Shown here: piece after piece, positions 8,919 through 18,150 of the stretch
How the letters are laid out: each line of letters opens with the position of its first letter
Position numbering within the stretch: the stretch's first letter is position 1
Assembly: GCF_001463905.1 (NCBI RefSeq)
Contig: NZ_BBWR01000002.1
Location: 186,001 to 250,000 of the forward strand
Length of the DNA: 64,000 bases
Direction: 5' to 3'
Source: Aureimonas frigidaquae
GTDB lineage: Bacteria > Pseudomonadota > Alphaproteobacteria > Rhizobiales > Rhizobiaceae
Position numbers and translations under genes: made by a program
Notes under the pieces: model-generated
The model's database searches: none
Told to the model about the DNA's origin: nothing
What the model saw: the letters and a program-made list of their open reading frames with translations, nothing else

Positions 8919-10433
8919 ATGGCCTTTCTCGAGTTCAAAGGGCTGTCCAAGTCCTATCCTGGCGTGCGCGCACTTTCCGATGTCGGCTTTTCCGTGCCCG
9001 CCGGCCACGTCCACGGCCTGATGGGAGAGAACGGCGCCGGCAAATCGACGCTGATCCGCATCCTGTCCGGCGACGCGCGGCCTGACGAGGGCACGATCCG
9101 CATCGACGGCGTCGAGCAGCGCTTTGCGTCCGCCCGCGATGCCTTCGATGCCGGCGTCGTCGTTGTCCATCAGGAGCTTCAGCTCGTTCCGGAACTGTCG
9201 GTGGCCGAAAACCTGCGCCTTGGCCGGTTCCCGGCCCGCGCGGGCATCGTCGGCTTCCGCGCCCTGTATGACGAGGTTGCCCGCACCCTGCAGAGCATCG
9301 GCGTCGACATCGACCCGACAGCAAAGGTTGCGAGCCTGTCGATCGGCGAGCGGCAGATGGTGGAGATCGCCAAGGCCGTGATGATCGACGCGCGGGTCAT
9401 CGCGCTCGACGAGCCGACCTCGTCCCTGTCCTCCCGCGAGAGCGAAATCCTGTTCCGCCTGATTGCGCGCCTGCGCGCGGCCGGCAAGGTCATCCTTTAC
9501 GTCTCGCATCGGCTGGACGAGATTTTCCGCTTGTGTGACGGGTGCACGGTGCTGCGCGACGGGCGGCTTGCCGCCCACCACCCGACCATGGAGCACGTGA
9601 CCCGCGAGACGCTCGTGTCCGAAATGGTCGGGCGCGAGATTGCCGACATATGGGGCTGGCGGCCGCGGGCAGCCGGTGCCGTGCGCCTTTCCGTCGACAA
9701 TCTGTGCGGCGCCCGCGTTCCCGAGCCACAATCCTTCGAGGCGAAGGCCGGTGAAATCCTCGGCTTCTTCGGCCTGGTCGGCGCCGGGCGCTCGGAACTG
9801 ATGCGCCTTGTCTACGGCGCGGACGCCGCGACGGCGGGAACCGTCAGGATCGACGGCGAGGCGCTGTCACCGGTAACGCCGCGCCGGGCGATCCGCGCCG
9901 GCCTCGTCCTCTGCCCGGAGGATCGCAAGGCCGACGGCATCCTGCAGGGCCGCTCCGTTGCCGAGAACATCGCCGTGTCCTCGCGCCGCCACCATTCGCC
10001 GATGGGCATCGTGCGTCCCGCGCGCGAGGCCGAGACGGCCGACCGCTTCATCGCCTCCCTGCGCATTCGCACGCCATCGCGCCGCCAGGATATCGTCAAC
10101 CTTTCCGGCGGCAACCAGCAGAAGGTGATCCTGGCCCGCTGGCTCTCCGAGCCGGACGTGAAGGTGCTGATCGTCGACGAGCCGACGCGCGGCATCGACG
10201 TCGGCGCCAAGTCGGAAATCTACGAGATCCTCTACGCGCTGGCCGAGAAGGGGATCGCCGTTGTCGTCGTCACCAGCGAGTTGCCCGAGGTGATCGGTAT
10301 TTGCGACCGGGTGCTCGTGATGTGCGAGCGGCGCATCGCCGCCAGTTTCACGCGCGGGCAGCTTTCGGAAGCCGCGCTCCTTGCCGCCGCGCTGCCCGAC
10401 CGCACGACACCCCGCTTTGCCGAGAAGGCCTGA
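8919..10433 (+). CDS. araG: Sugar ABC transporter ATP-binding protein, AraG-like (two ABC domains)
   Basis: Cytoplasmic ATPase with two ABC domains. Domain 1 has Walker A GENGAGKST (about residues 36-44), signature LSIGERQMVEIAKA and Walker B VIALDEPTSSLS. Domain 2 starts near residue 250, has a degenerate Walker A (GLVGAGRSE), signature LSGGNQQKVILARW and LIVDEPTRGIDVGAK. 504 residues, identical in length to E. coli AraG. Start is ATG 8919, preceded by a G-rich SD (CCGGGGGTGATC). Pairs with the AraH-like permease directly downstream. Confidence 0.92.
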   Translation: MAFLEFKGLSKSYPGVRALSDVGFSVPAGHVHGLMGENGAGKSTLIRILSGDARPDEGTIRIDGVEQRFASARDAFDAGVVVVHQELQLVPELSVAENLRLGRFPARAGIVGFRALYDEVARTLQSIGVDIDPTAKVASLSIGERQMVEIAKAVMIDARVIALDEPTSSLSSRESEILFRLIARLRAAGKVILYVSHRLDEIFRLCDGCTVLRDGRLAAHHPTMEHVTRETLVSEMVGREIADIWGWRPRAAGAVRLSVDNLCGARVPEPQSFEAKAGEILGFFGLVGAGRSELMRLVYGADAATAGTVRIDGEALSPVTPRRAIRAGLVLCPEDRKADGILQGRSVAENIAVSSRRHHSPMGIVRPAREAETADRFIASLRIRTPSRRQDIVNLSGGNQQKVILARWLSEPDVKVLIVDEPTRGIDVGAKSEIYEILYALAEKGIAVVVVTSELPEVIGICDRVLVMCERRIAASFTRGQLSEAALLAAALPDRTTPRFAEKA

Positions 10434-10439
10434 CCCGTC

Positions 10440-11381
10440 ATGATCAAACGCATCCTCCTTGGCGAGCAGGGCTTGCTTGTCCTCTTCATCCTCGCCTTCG
10501 CCATCGTCTCGCTGACGGTCCCGAATTTCCTGACCGAGCGCAACATACTGGGCCTCCTTCAATCGGTCGTGACGATCGGCATCGTCGCCTGCACGATGAT
10601 GTTCTGCCTCGCCTCGCGCGATTTCGACCTTTCGGTCGGCTCCATCGTCGCCTTTGCGGGCATGGTCGCGGTGATGGTCTCGAACGAGACGGGCTCGATC
10701 CCGCTCGGCCTTCTTGCCGCACTCATGGCCGGCACGCTCGTCGGTTTCGTCAACGGCATCGTCATTGCCAAACTGCGCATCAACGCCTTGATCACCACGC
10801 TGGCGACCATGCAGATCGTGCGTGGGCTCGCTCTGATCGCCTCGGACGGGCGCGCCGTGGGCATCAACGACCCGGCCTTCTATTCCCTGGCGCTGAGCCG
10901 CTTCCTCGGCATACCGACGCCGGTCTGGATCATGGCGATCCTCTTCGTCGTCTTCGCCTTCGTCCTCAACCGCACGGTGTTCGGGCGCAACACGCTGGCC
11001 ATCGGCGGCAACCCGGAAGCTTCGCGCCTTGCGGGCGTGGATGTCGACTGGGGCCGTATCGGCATCTTCGCGCTGCAGGGGCTCGTCTGCGCGATTGCCG
11101 GCATTCTCCTTGCCTCACGCATTACGAGCGGCCAGCCGAATGCCGCGACGGGGCTCGAACTTTCAGTGATCTCGGCCTGCGTGCTGGGTGGCGTGTCGCT
11201 GGCAGGCGGCCGGGCGACGATGAGCGGCGTCATCGTTGGCGTCCTGATCCTCGGCATCGCCGAGAATGTGATGAACCTCCTGAACATCCAGGCCTTCTAC
11301 CAATATGTCGTGCGCGGCCTGATCCTGCTCTTCGCCGTGCTTCTCGACACGCTGCGCTCGCGCGCCCTTGGACGACGCTGA
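10440..11381 (+). CDS. araH: Sugar ABC transporter permease, AraH-like
   Basis: Inner-membrane permease of the BPD_transp_2 (RbsC/AraH) family. 313 residues with about eight to ten hydrophobic segments; markers are [19 protein letters not shown] (family GGxDLSVGS motif), [35 protein letters not shown] (cytoplasmic loop contacting AraG) and [10 protein letters not shown]. It follows araG by 6 bp and precedes the epimerase by 5 bp. No second permease is present, consistent with a homodimeric channel. Confidence 0.92.
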   Translation: MIKRILLGEQGLLVLFILAFAIVSLTVPNFLTERNILGLLQSVVTIGIVACTMMFCLASRDFDLSVGSIVAFAGMVAVMVSNETGSIPLGLLAALMAGTLVGFVNGIVIAKLRINALITTLATMQIVRGLALIASDGRAVGINDPAFYSLALSRFLGIPTPVWIMAILFVVFAFVLNRTVFGRNTLAIGGNPEASRLAGVDVDWGRIGIFALQGLVCAIAGILLASRITSGQPNAATGLELSVISACVLGGVSLAGGRATMSGVIVGVLILGIAENVMNLLNIQAFYQYVVRGLILLFAVLLDTLRSRALGRR

Positions 11382-11386
11382 GACGC

Positions 11387-12283
11387 ATGGCCGCACTCTC
11401 GCTTTCCGCCGACGGGATCGAGGCGCGCGTCTCGACGCTGGGCGGGCGCGTCCTTTCCCTCGACTGGCTTGGGGCGGGAAACGGCCGCGTGCCAATCCTG
11501 TGCGCGGCGGCGGAGGGGGCAGGCGCCAAGGATCGGTCCGCCTTCCCGCTCGTCCCCTTCGGCAACCGGCTTGCCGAAAACGCCTTCCTTTTCGGCGGGC
11601 GTCTGCACAGGCTGGCGGCGAACACCGCCGATCCATTCTACCTGCATGGGGATGGCTGGCTTGCGGAATGGCACATTCTGGAAGCCGGTACAGCCGCCCT
11701 CACCCTCGGCTTTTGCCAAAAGGCCGGCCCCTATCGCTACGCGGCCCGCCAGGCGCTGGCGATCGAGGACGGCGCCATTCGCCTGACGCTGACGGTGGAG
11801 AACCGCGGCAAGGCACCGATGCCCTTCGGCATGGGTTGGCACCCTTTCCTGCCCCGCACGCCGCAGGCGCGCCTGCAACTGCGTGCCCGAAGCTTTCGAA
11901 CCGAAGAAGCCGGACACCTGCCCGGCAGGACGGCGCCTCTGCCCGCCGATCTCGACTTCGCCGGTCCCGCGCCCCTTCCCGAACGTTGGGTCAACAACGC
12001 TCTGGAGGACTGGGACGGGCATGCGCGCATCCTCTGGCCGGAGCGTGGCGCCGCGCTGGCAATGGTTGCCGATCCAATCTTCGCCCACGCCTTCCTGTTC
12101 GTGCCGGACCGTGCCACGTTGCCCGGCCGCGAATGGTTCTGCCTCGAGCCGATGACCCATCGTGCCGGCGCGCACGGCCATGCGGATGGCGGCGGGCTCG
12201 TCGCCCTTTCGCCCGGCGAAGCCCTGTCCGGCGCCCTCCGTCTTGTCCCATCAGCCCTTCCCTCCGGGATCGCAAGCTCATGA
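11387..12283 (+). CDS. Aldose 1-epimerase (galactose mutarotase-like)
   Basis: Interconverts alpha and beta anomers of an aldose in the cytoplasm, supplying the anomer used by the sugar dehydrogenase. 298 residues of a beta-sandwich fold. Visible are [15 protein letters not shown] motif ([14 protein letters not shown]), YLHGDGW (conserved His), [12 protein letters not shown] (second catalytic His) and the late FCLEPMTH with the catalytic Glu. These are the usual mutarotase active-site landmarks. Stop overlaps the dgoD start by 4 bp. It fits a pathway that oxidises the beta-pyranose form of galactose or arabinose to a lactone. Confidence 0.86.
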   Translation: MAALSLSADGIEARVSTLGGRVLSLDWLGAGNGRVPILCAAAEGAGAKDRSAFPLVPFGNRLAENAFLFGGRLHRLAANTADPFYLHGDGWLAEWHILEAGTAALTLGFCQKAGPYRYAARQALAIEDGAIRLTLTVENRGKAPMPFGMGWHPFLPRTPQARLQLRARSFRTEEAGHLPGRTAPLPADLDFAGPAPLPERWVNNALEDWDGHARILWPERGAALAMVADPIFAHAFLFVPDRATLPGREWFCLEPMTHRAGAHGHADGGGLVALSPGEALSGALRLVPSALPSGIASS

Positions 12284-13428
12284 AGATCACCAAGCTGACA
12301 ACCTTTCTGGTGCCGCCACGCTGGCTGTTCCTGAAGATCGAGACCGATGAGGGCGTCACCGGCTGGGGCGAGCCGGTGGTGGAAGGGCGCGCTGCCACCG
12401 TCGAGGCGCTGGTGCACGAGCTTGCCGACTACCTCGTCGGCAAGGACCCGATGCGCATCGAAGATCATTGGACCGTTCTGTACCGAGGCGGCTTCTATCG
12501 CGGCGGGGCGATCCACATGAGCGCCTTGGCCGGGATCGACCAGGCGCTTTGGGACATCAAGGGCCGCGCGCTCGGCCAGCCGGTCCACCAGCTTCTTGGC
12601 GGACGGTGCCGCGACCGGATCCAAATCTATTCCTGGGTCGGCGGCGACCGGCCCGCCGACGTTGCAGCAAGCGCGCGACAGGCTGTGGCGAACGGATTCA
12701 AGGCCCTCAAGCTCAATGGTTGCGAGGAGCTTCAGATCGTCGGCGACCATGCCGCGATCGATCGCGCGGTCGAGACCATCGCCACCGTGCGCGAGGCGGT
12801 CGGCCCGCATATCGGCATTGGCGCCGATTTTCACGGCCGAGTCCACAAGCCGATGGCGAAGGTGCTGGTGAAGGAGCTCGAGCCCTATAAGCTGATGTTC
12901 ATCGAGGAGCCGGTGCTGTCCGAGCATCGCGAGGCACTGCGGGAGATCGCCAACCATTGCTCCGTGCCGATCGCGCTCGGCGAGCGGCTCTATTCCCGCT
13001 GGGACTTCAAGGGCGTCCTCCAGGATGGTGTCGTCGACATCATCCAGCCGGACGTATCCCATGCCGGCGGCATCACCGAATGCCGCAAGATCGCGACCAT
13101 GGCAGAGGCTTACGACGTGGCGCTGGCGCCTCATTGCCCGCTTGGCCCCATCGCGCTGGCCGCCTGCCTCCAGCTCGATGCGGTGAGCTACAATGCCTTC
13201 ATCCAGGAGCAGAGCCTGGGCATTCATTACAATGCGGGGAGCGACCTTCTCGACTACGTCTCGAACCCGGAGGCCTTCGCCTATCAGGATGGCTTCGTCG
13301 CAATCCCGGACGGGCCCGGCCTCGGCATCGAGGTGGACGAGGCCCATGTCATCGAAATGGCGAGAACCGGCCATCGCTGGCGCAACCCCGTCTGGCGCCA
13401 TGCCGACGGCTCCTTTGCGGAATGGTGA
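12280..13428 (+). CDS. dgoD: D-galactonate dehydratase
   Basis: Enolase-superfamily enzyme that dehydrates D-galactonate to 2-keto-3-deoxy-D-galactonate (De Ley-Doudoroff pathway). 382 residues, same length as E. coli DgoD, with very strong local identity ([44 protein letters not shown]). Magnesium ligands fall at D183, E209 and E235 and catalytic His at H185 and H285, exactly the E. coli numbering. The next enzymes, DgoK kinase and DgoA aldolase, are not in this window. ATGA overlap with the epimerase gene. One of the most secure calls here. Confidence 0.95.
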   Translation: MKITKLTTFLVPPRWLFLKIETDEGVTGWGEPVVEGRAATVEALVHELADYLVGKDPMRIEDHWTVLYRGGFYRGGAIHMSALAGIDQALWDIKGRALGQPVHQLLGGRCRDRIQIYSWVGGDRPADVAASARQAVANGFKALKLNGCEELQIVGDHAAIDRAVETIATVREAVGPHIGIGADFHGRVHKPMAKVLVKELEPYKLMFIEEPVLSEHREALREIANHCSVPIALGERLYSRWDFKGVLQDGVVDIIQPDVSHAGGITECRKIATMAEAYDVALAPHCPLGPIALAACLQLDAVSYNAFIQEQSLGIHYNAGSDLLDYVSNPEAFAYQDGFVAIPDGPGLGIEVDEAHVIEMARTGHRWRNPVWRHADGSFAEW

Positions 13429-13432
13429 GCGC

Positions 13433-14209
13433 ATGGCTGGCCGCCTGCAGAACAAACGCATTATGATCACGGGCGCCGCCCAAGGCATCGGGCTCGCCAT
13501 CGCGCAGGCCTGCCACCGCGAGGGCGCCGCGCTTCTTTTGCTCGACCGGGATGGCACGCTCCTGGCAACAACCACCGAGCGGCTGCGGGCGTCCGGCGCG
13601 ACCTTGTTCGAGGCGTCCGCTGACATTACCGACGCGGATGCGGTCGCACGGGCGGTTGGCGACGGTGCTGCAGCGATCGGCCCCCTCAATGCGCTCGTCA
13701 ACAATGCCGGCATCAACGTCTTTTCCGAGCCGCTCGCCATGGACGATGCGGCGTGGCAGCGCTGCTTCGACGTTAATCTGAAAGGCGCCTGGAACTGTTG
13801 CCGTGCCGTTTTGCCCGGAATGATCGCCGCCGGCGGTGGCGCGATCCTCAACATCGCATCCACCCACGCCTTCACGATCATCCCGCACACCTTTCCCTAT
13901 CCGCTCGCCAAGCATGCGCTCCTGGGCATGACGAAGGCGCTCGGCCTCGAATACGCGCCGCAGGGCGTACGCGTGAACGCGCTTGCGCCAGGCTATGTGG
14001 AGACGCAGAAGGTCATCGACTACTGGAACACGTTCCCCGACCCGCAGGCCGCCAAGGCGCAGACGCTGGCGCTGCACCCCGGCGGGCGCATCGCCACGCC
14101 GGAGGAGATCGCACTGGCCGCTGTCTTCATGATCTCCGACGAATGCCCCTTCATGAACGCCGCCTGCCTGACGGTCGATGGCGGCCTTAGCGTCCGACAG
14201 CATGAATGA
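13433..14209 (+). CDS. SDR-family sugar dehydrogenase (probable galactose/arabinose 1-dehydrogenase)
   Basis: Classical short-chain dehydrogenase of 258 residues: cofactor motif ITGAAQGIG (residues about 12-20), NNAG near residue 90, catalytic Ser in NIASTHAF, Tyr/Lys in YPLAKHA, and C-terminal LTVDGG. D39-type acidic residue after the second strand (LLLLDRDG) suggests NAD preference. In an operon with a galactose/arabinose importer, epimerase and galactonate dehydratase, the expected role is oxidation of the sugar to its lactone. That would make this unit sugar to galactonate, lacking only a lactonase. Substrate is inferred from context. Confidence 0.75.
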   Translation: MAGRLQNKRIMITGAAQGIGLAIAQACHREGAALLLLDRDGTLLATTTERLRASGATLFEASADITDADAVARAVGDGAAAIGPLNALVNNAGINVFSEPLAMDDAAWQRCFDVNLKGAWNCCRAVLPGMIAAGGGAILNIASTHAFTIIPHTFPYPLAKHALLGMTKALGLEYAPQGVRVNALAPGYVETQKVIDYWNTFPDPQAAKAQTLALHPGGRIATPEEIALAAVFMISDECPFMNAACLTVDGGLSVRQHE

Positions 14210-14227
14210 TGCATGAAGTGCCGGACT

Positions 14228-15175
14228 TCACGTCTGGCATCCGTCGATTTGCGATCTTGCATGGCGTGCCGACTGAAGCACCGCCACGCCGAAAAGGATC
14301 AACCCCATGGCCGCCGCATCGCGCCACCGGACCGGCTCGCCGACGAACAGGGCTCCGATGGCAAGGGACTCGACAGGCGGTATGTAGGTGACACCGGACG
14401 CCGCCACTGCCCCGAGCCGGTCGACGATCCGATAGTAGAGAATATAGGCCAGCCCCGTCCCGCACAGGCCAAGACCAAAGACCAGGCCGAGCCAAGCGCG
14501 CCTATCGGCAAAGACGGCGCCGACGCCGGCCAGATCGGTCGTGACGAGCAGGGCCAGAAGGGCGATCCCGGTCTGGTAGGTGGTCAGCGCCAACGGCGGC
14601 AATCCGAGCGGGCTGATGAAGCGGCGGGCATAGACGAAGGAGGCGCCGACGCTGAAGGAGCCTGCGATCATCCAGCCGATGCCGGCAGGATCGACGCTGC
14701 CGAGCGCCGGGTCCCAGGGCCGCGCGATCAGAAGAATCCCCATGAAGCCGAGGAGCGTTCCGCCGATCGACCGTGCGTTGATTGGCTCGGAGCGCAGGAA
14801 GACCATGGCCGTGACGAAGGTGAAGATGGGTATGGCCCCGCTCAGCATCCCCGCCACGCTGGACAGGAGGAGGACCGTGCCCTTGGCGAAGGCGATGTAA
14901 TAGAAGGCCGTCGCCAGGACCGACATCACCGCGAAATGATGGACGTAGCGTATGTGTTTCCAGTGGAGGGCGCCGCCGGCAAGGCCTGCAATAGCCAGCG
15001 GCACGAAGCCGAACAGTACGCGCATCAGCACGATCTGCTCAGGAGAAATCAGCACGGCCGCCCATTTGGTGAAGATGAAGTTCGACCCCCAGATAAGGCC
15101 GAGAGCGGCGAAGGCCGCATAGGCCGGTGCGAAACCGTCCCCTGACATCGTGCTGGCAGCAATCCTTCCGGCCAT
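14228..15175 (-). CDS. DMT-superfamily transporter, EamA family
   Basis: Inner-membrane protein of 315 residues with about ten hydrophobic segments in two EamA repeats (first GLIWGSNFIFTKWAA, second GIGWMIAGSFSVGASFVYARR, with the end-of-repeat PVESLAIGALFVGEP). Typical of exporters for amino acids or metabolites; substrate unknown. Start ATG 15175 is favoured by GGGGAGG 6 bp upstream; the frame is open further but without a Shine-Dalgarno. Divergent from a LysR gene, a common EamA/LysR pairing, so probably regulated by it. Confidence 0.8.
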   Translation of the reverse strand: MAGRIAASTMSGDGFAPAYAAFAALGLIWGSNFIFTKWAAVLISPEQIVLMRVLFGFVPLAIAGLAGGALHWKHIRYVHHFAVMSVLATAFYYIAFAKGTVLLLSSVAGMLSGAIPIFTFVTAMVFLRSEPINARSIGGTLLGFMGILLIARPWDPALGSVDPAGIGWMIAGSFSVGASFVYARRFISPLGLPPLALTTYQTGIALLALLVTTDLAGVGAVFADRRAWLGLVFGLGLCGTGLAYILYYRIVDRLGAVAASGVTYIPPVESLAIGALFVGEPVRWRDAAAMGLILFGVAVLQSARHARSQIDGCQT

Positions 15176-15294
15176 GCCGAACCTCCCCTGCATCGGAGCC
15201 GTTGGAAAAGCTCCTGTCAGTTGTGGATATGGCATTGCCGGGGCACCCTGAACTATGCAGGAGTTGGCTCTCGATGCAGTAGGAAATCTCCTGG

Positions 15295-16203
15295 ATGGGC
15301 CGCGCCCCGACACGCTTACCGCCCCTCAATGCCCTGCGCGCCTTCGAGGCATCGTCGCGGCATCTGAACTTTCGGCTGGCGGCCAAGGAACTCGGCGTCA
15401 CGCAAGGCGCTGTCGCCCAGCATGTCCGCAAGCTCGAGGCCGAGCTCGGCCTGCGGCTCTTCGATCGGCTGCCACGCTCACTTGCCCTGACAGTGCCGGG
15501 CCGCAGTTACGCCGCCCAACTGCGCCGAGCCTTCGAACTGATGCATGAGGCCACGGTGGCGCTTCGCCCGGAGCCGGATCGGGTGACGATCAGCGTCACC
15601 CCCACCTTCGCGTCCAAATGGCTCCTGCCCCGCCTTCCGCAATTCGGGCAGGCCCATCCCGATATCGAACTGCGCATCCTGGCGACCGAAAGCCTGTCCA
15701 ACTTCCAGAGCGACGGCGCCGATATCGCGGTCCGGCAAGGGCAGCCGCCCTTCGGGCCGGGGCTGTCGGCAGACCTCCTGTTCGAGCAGGAGGTCATTGC
15801 CGTTTGCAGCCCGGCCCTGTTACCGGCAGGAGACCCCTTCCTTCCGATCCATTCGCTCGATGCGGCAACGTTTCTGAACGACGCGCATGATCTATGGCCG
15901 GAATTCTTCGACCGGGTTCTCGCCCGCCATGTGCCGGCGAGCGCCCGGCAGCTCCGCTTCAGCCAGACTTCCCTTGCCATCGACGCCGCGGCCGCCGGCC
16001 AGGGGCTGGCCGTCGCGAGCCGCTTCCTCGTCGAGGGCGAACTGACCTCCCGGCGTCTCGTGCAGGCGCTGCCGGGAGCGATGCGCGGCACCATGGACGC
16101 GCATGTCGTAACCCTGCGCAAACCGCGCAACCCGCGCGCGACCGCTCATGTCAGGCAATGGCTTCTGTCGTATCGACCGCAGGGCGCGGACGCTGCCCGC
16201 TAG
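15295..16203 (+). CDS. LysR-family transcriptional regulator (GcvA-like)
   Basis: 302 residues. N-terminal winged HTH (PPLNALRAFEASSRHLNFRLAAKELGVTQGAVAQHVRKLEAELG, residues about 8-55) and a type-2 periplasmic-binding-like effector domain. The GcvA-like signature is visible (TFASKWLLPRLPQF, DIAVRQGQPP). AGGA lies 10 bp before the ATG. It is divergent from the EamA exporter gene, which it probably controls. The 119-bp shared intergenic region contains a CTCCTG/CAGGAG inverted pair but no convincing T-N11-A palindrome. Its stop overlaps the stop of the convergent gene. Confidence 0.85.
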   Translation: MGRAPTRLPPLNALRAFEASSRHLNFRLAAKELGVTQGAVAQHVRKLEAELGLRLFDRLPRSLALTVPGRSYAAQLRRAFELMHEATVALRPEPDRVTISVTPTFASKWLLPRLPQFGQAHPDIELRILATESLSNFQSDGADIAVRQGQPPFGPGLSADLLFEQEVIAVCSPALLPAGDPFLPIHSLDAATFLNDAHDLWPEFFDRVLARHVPASARQLRFSQTSLAIDAAAAGQGLAVASRFLVEGELTSRRLVQALPGAMRGTMDAHVVTLRKPRNPRATAHVRQWLLSYRPQGADAAR

Positions 16204-17333
16204 GCTGCCTGCGCCGCCCGATACAGTGCATTCAACGCGCGCACGGTGTCACGCGCGCCCTGCCCTTGCGCCAGCGCATGGGCCAGGCAGTCGGATGCCT
16301 GGACCTGGAACAGCATGTAGCCATTATAGCGCGGCCGCAGATACGAGGTTTCGAGCGCCGTGCGTGTCTTGCGATAGAAGTCGCAGACGTCCCGGTTCAC
16401 GGTATCGTCCTCCCAGGCGGCGGCGTGGGCCGGTTGCCCCCCTGCGGCAGCGTAGGGCCCCTTCTGCGCCTCTTCCCCGGCGAGCCAGTAGGCAAACTCC
16501 ATCGCCGCGTCGATATTGGCCGAGCGGGCCGAGACGGCAATCCCGGTGCCGCCGAGGGTCCCACCAATCCCCCCTTCGGACCCAGCCGACGGCACGGGCG
16601 CGAAATCGAGCCGGCGTTCGCGGAACCCGTCACGCGCATAGCTGACATAGCCATAGGTCAAGGGGATGGACGCAATGCGGCTGTCGGCACGTGCCATCGC
16701 CTCGCTCGCCTCGATCGGATCCATGTCCAGGCTTTCGCGCGGGATCAGGGTGAGAAGCTGCTGCAACAGGTCGTAGACCCGTACGCCGGCATCCTCGTCC
16801 ACGAAGCGATCCGGGCTTTGGGCGCAGGGCGTTCCAAGATTGGCGGAAAGGGTGAAGAAGCACATGATCGCATGGGGATTGCGCAAGGGAACGAGCACGC
16901 GCCCCTCCCGCGCCAGATCGAAGATCTCCTCCAGTCGGCCGGGGGCCGTCGACAGAAGATCGGGCCGGAAGGCCTGGACCTGCGTGGCCGCATCGATGGG
17001 CAAAGCCCATTGACGACCTTCCCAGGTGTAGCTTGCAAATGATGGGCCAACGCTTCGCCGTGCCAGGGCCTGGCTCGCCTCTGCCCAGTTTGGTGCATCC
17101 AGTGGGTGGAGGCAGCCTTCGGAGGTGATCTGGCCCACATGCGGATGGTCGATCACGATCAGGTCGTAGGCGCGGGCCAGCTCCTCGACCGGATAGCTTT
17201 CGAAATCCTGCAGCGAGCGCTTGTCCCAGACGAGCTCCACGCCGGTCCGTTCGCGCCAGATGCGCGAACAGGCGATCATCGGGTCGTAGCCGCGTGGATG
17301 GCTCCACGTCATGCCTTTCAAGGTGACGGTCAT
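16200..17333 (-). CDS. Extracellular solute-binding-like protein lacking a signal peptide
   Basis: 377 residues of the family 1 (maltose-type) solute-binding fold: N-terminal RIWRERTGVELVWDKRSLQDF, LIVIDHPHVG, GRQWALPIDAATQV, then GGTLGGTGIAVSARSANIDAAMEFAYWLAGEEAQ. Family members are normally exported, but this one starts directly with MTVTLKGMTWSHPRG, with no hydrophobic leader. A good SD (GAAGGAT) supports this start, and no upstream extension with a leader exists before the enoyl-CoA hydratase gene. No permease or ATPase of the matching ABC type is nearby. It ends an operon of CoA-dependent enzymes. It may bind a metabolite in the cytoplasm, or act with a substrate not evident here. Confidence 0.7.
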   Translation of the reverse strand: MTVTLKGMTWSHPRGYDPMIACSRIWRERTGVELVWDKRSLQDFESYPVEELARAYDLIVIDHPHVGQITSEGCLHPLDAPNWAEASQALARRSVGPSFASYTWEGRQWALPIDAATQVQAFRPDLLSTAPGRLEEIFDLAREGRVLVPLRNPHAIMCFFTLSANLGTPCAQSPDRFVDEDAGVRVYDLLQQLLTLIPRESLDMDPIEASEAMARADSRIASIPLTYGYVSYARDGFRERRLDFAPVPSAGSEGGIGGTLGGTGIAVSARSANIDAAMEFAYWLAGEEAQKGPYAAAGGQPAHAAAWEDDTVNRDVCDFYRKTRTALETSYLRPRYNGYMLFQVQASDCLAHALAQGQGARDTVRALNALYRAAQAA

Positions 17334-17378
17334 GAAAGATCCTTCGGAAGGGTCGGCGCAGCGTGCCGGTTGGTCCTG

Positions 17379-18146
17379 TCAGCGCCGGTGGAAGACCGGC
17401 GCACGCTTGTCCTTGAAGGCGGCGCGTCCTTCCTGGGCGTCATCCGTCGCAAAACAGATGGTCTGAAGGTCCCGCTCATAGGCAATCGCCTGCTCCTGCG
17501 GCATGTTGTAAGCCGCGCGCAGGTTCTGCTTGGCCGTTTCGGCTGCGATAGGTGCGCGTGCGGCGATCGTCTCTGCAAGGCTGCGGGCGCGCGCCATGAG
17601 CGCATCACCCTCCAGGACCTCGCTGACGAGGCCCCAGTCCAATGCCGTTCGCGCCGGAACGGGATCGCCCGTCATCAGCATGATCGCGGCATTGGACGGG
17701 CCGATCGCATGTGCCAGGAAGGTTGCCATGCCCCCGCCCCCGATCCAGCCAAGCTTGATCTCGGGCGCCGCAAAGCTTGCGGTCTCGGAGGCGATGCGGA
17801 TGTCGCAGCTTAAGGCCGTTTCCAGCCCGCCGCCGAAGGCATAACCGTTCACGGCACAGATGGTCGGCTTCAAAAGCCTTCGGATGGCATCGCAGTAATC
17901 CGGTCGGTTCCGGAACGCCCAGGGGCTGGCATAGCCATCGAGCTCCCGGATATCGGAGCCGGCGCAAAAGGCGCGCGTGCCGGCCCCGGTCACGATGACG
18001 ACGCGGATCGTATCGCTGTCGTTGCAGGTTGCCACTGCGGCGAGGATGTCGTCCGCCATATCCGGCGTCACGGCATTCAGCTTCTGCGGCCGGTCGAGCG
18101 TGATGGTCGCGATCGGCCCGTCGATGTCGAAAAGAATGTCCGCCAT
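17379..18146 (-). CDS. Enoyl-CoA hydratase/isomerase family protein
   Basis: Crotonase-fold enzyme of 255 residues acting on a CoA thioester in the cytoplasm. Visible are ITLDRPQKLNAVTPDM, the oxyanion-hole segment FCAGSDIREL, NGYAFGGGLETALSCDIRIAS with the second oxyanion Gly and catalytic Glu (GGGLE), and EIKLGWIGGGGMATFL, where the position of the usual second Glu is occupied by Gly (LGWIGGGG). This suggests an isomerase, lyase or otherwise specialised reaction rather than plain hydration. Start ATG 18146; 4 bp from the CoA-transferase stop. Partner of the CoA-transferase and MaoC gene in this operon. Confidence 0.82.
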   Translation of the reverse strand: MADILFDIDGPIATITLDRPQKLNAVTPDMADDILAAVATCNDSDTIRVVIVTGAGTRAFCAGSDIRELDGYASPWAFRNRPDYCDAIRRLLKPTICAVNGYAFGGGLETALSCDIRIASETASFAAPEIKLGWIGGGGMATFLAHAIGPSNAAIMLMTGDPVPARTALDWGLVSEVLEGDALMARARSLAETIAARAPIAAETAKQNLRAAYNMPQEQAIAYERDLQTICFATDDAQEGRAAFKDKRAPVFHRR

Positions 18147-18150
18147 CGGA

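Noticed and set aside
15176-15294. Operator for the LysR/EamA pair
   Set aside because: Only short inverted fragments (CTCCTG/CAGGAG, TGCC-N2-GGCA) are present; no convincing T-N11-A dyad, so no site is claimed.
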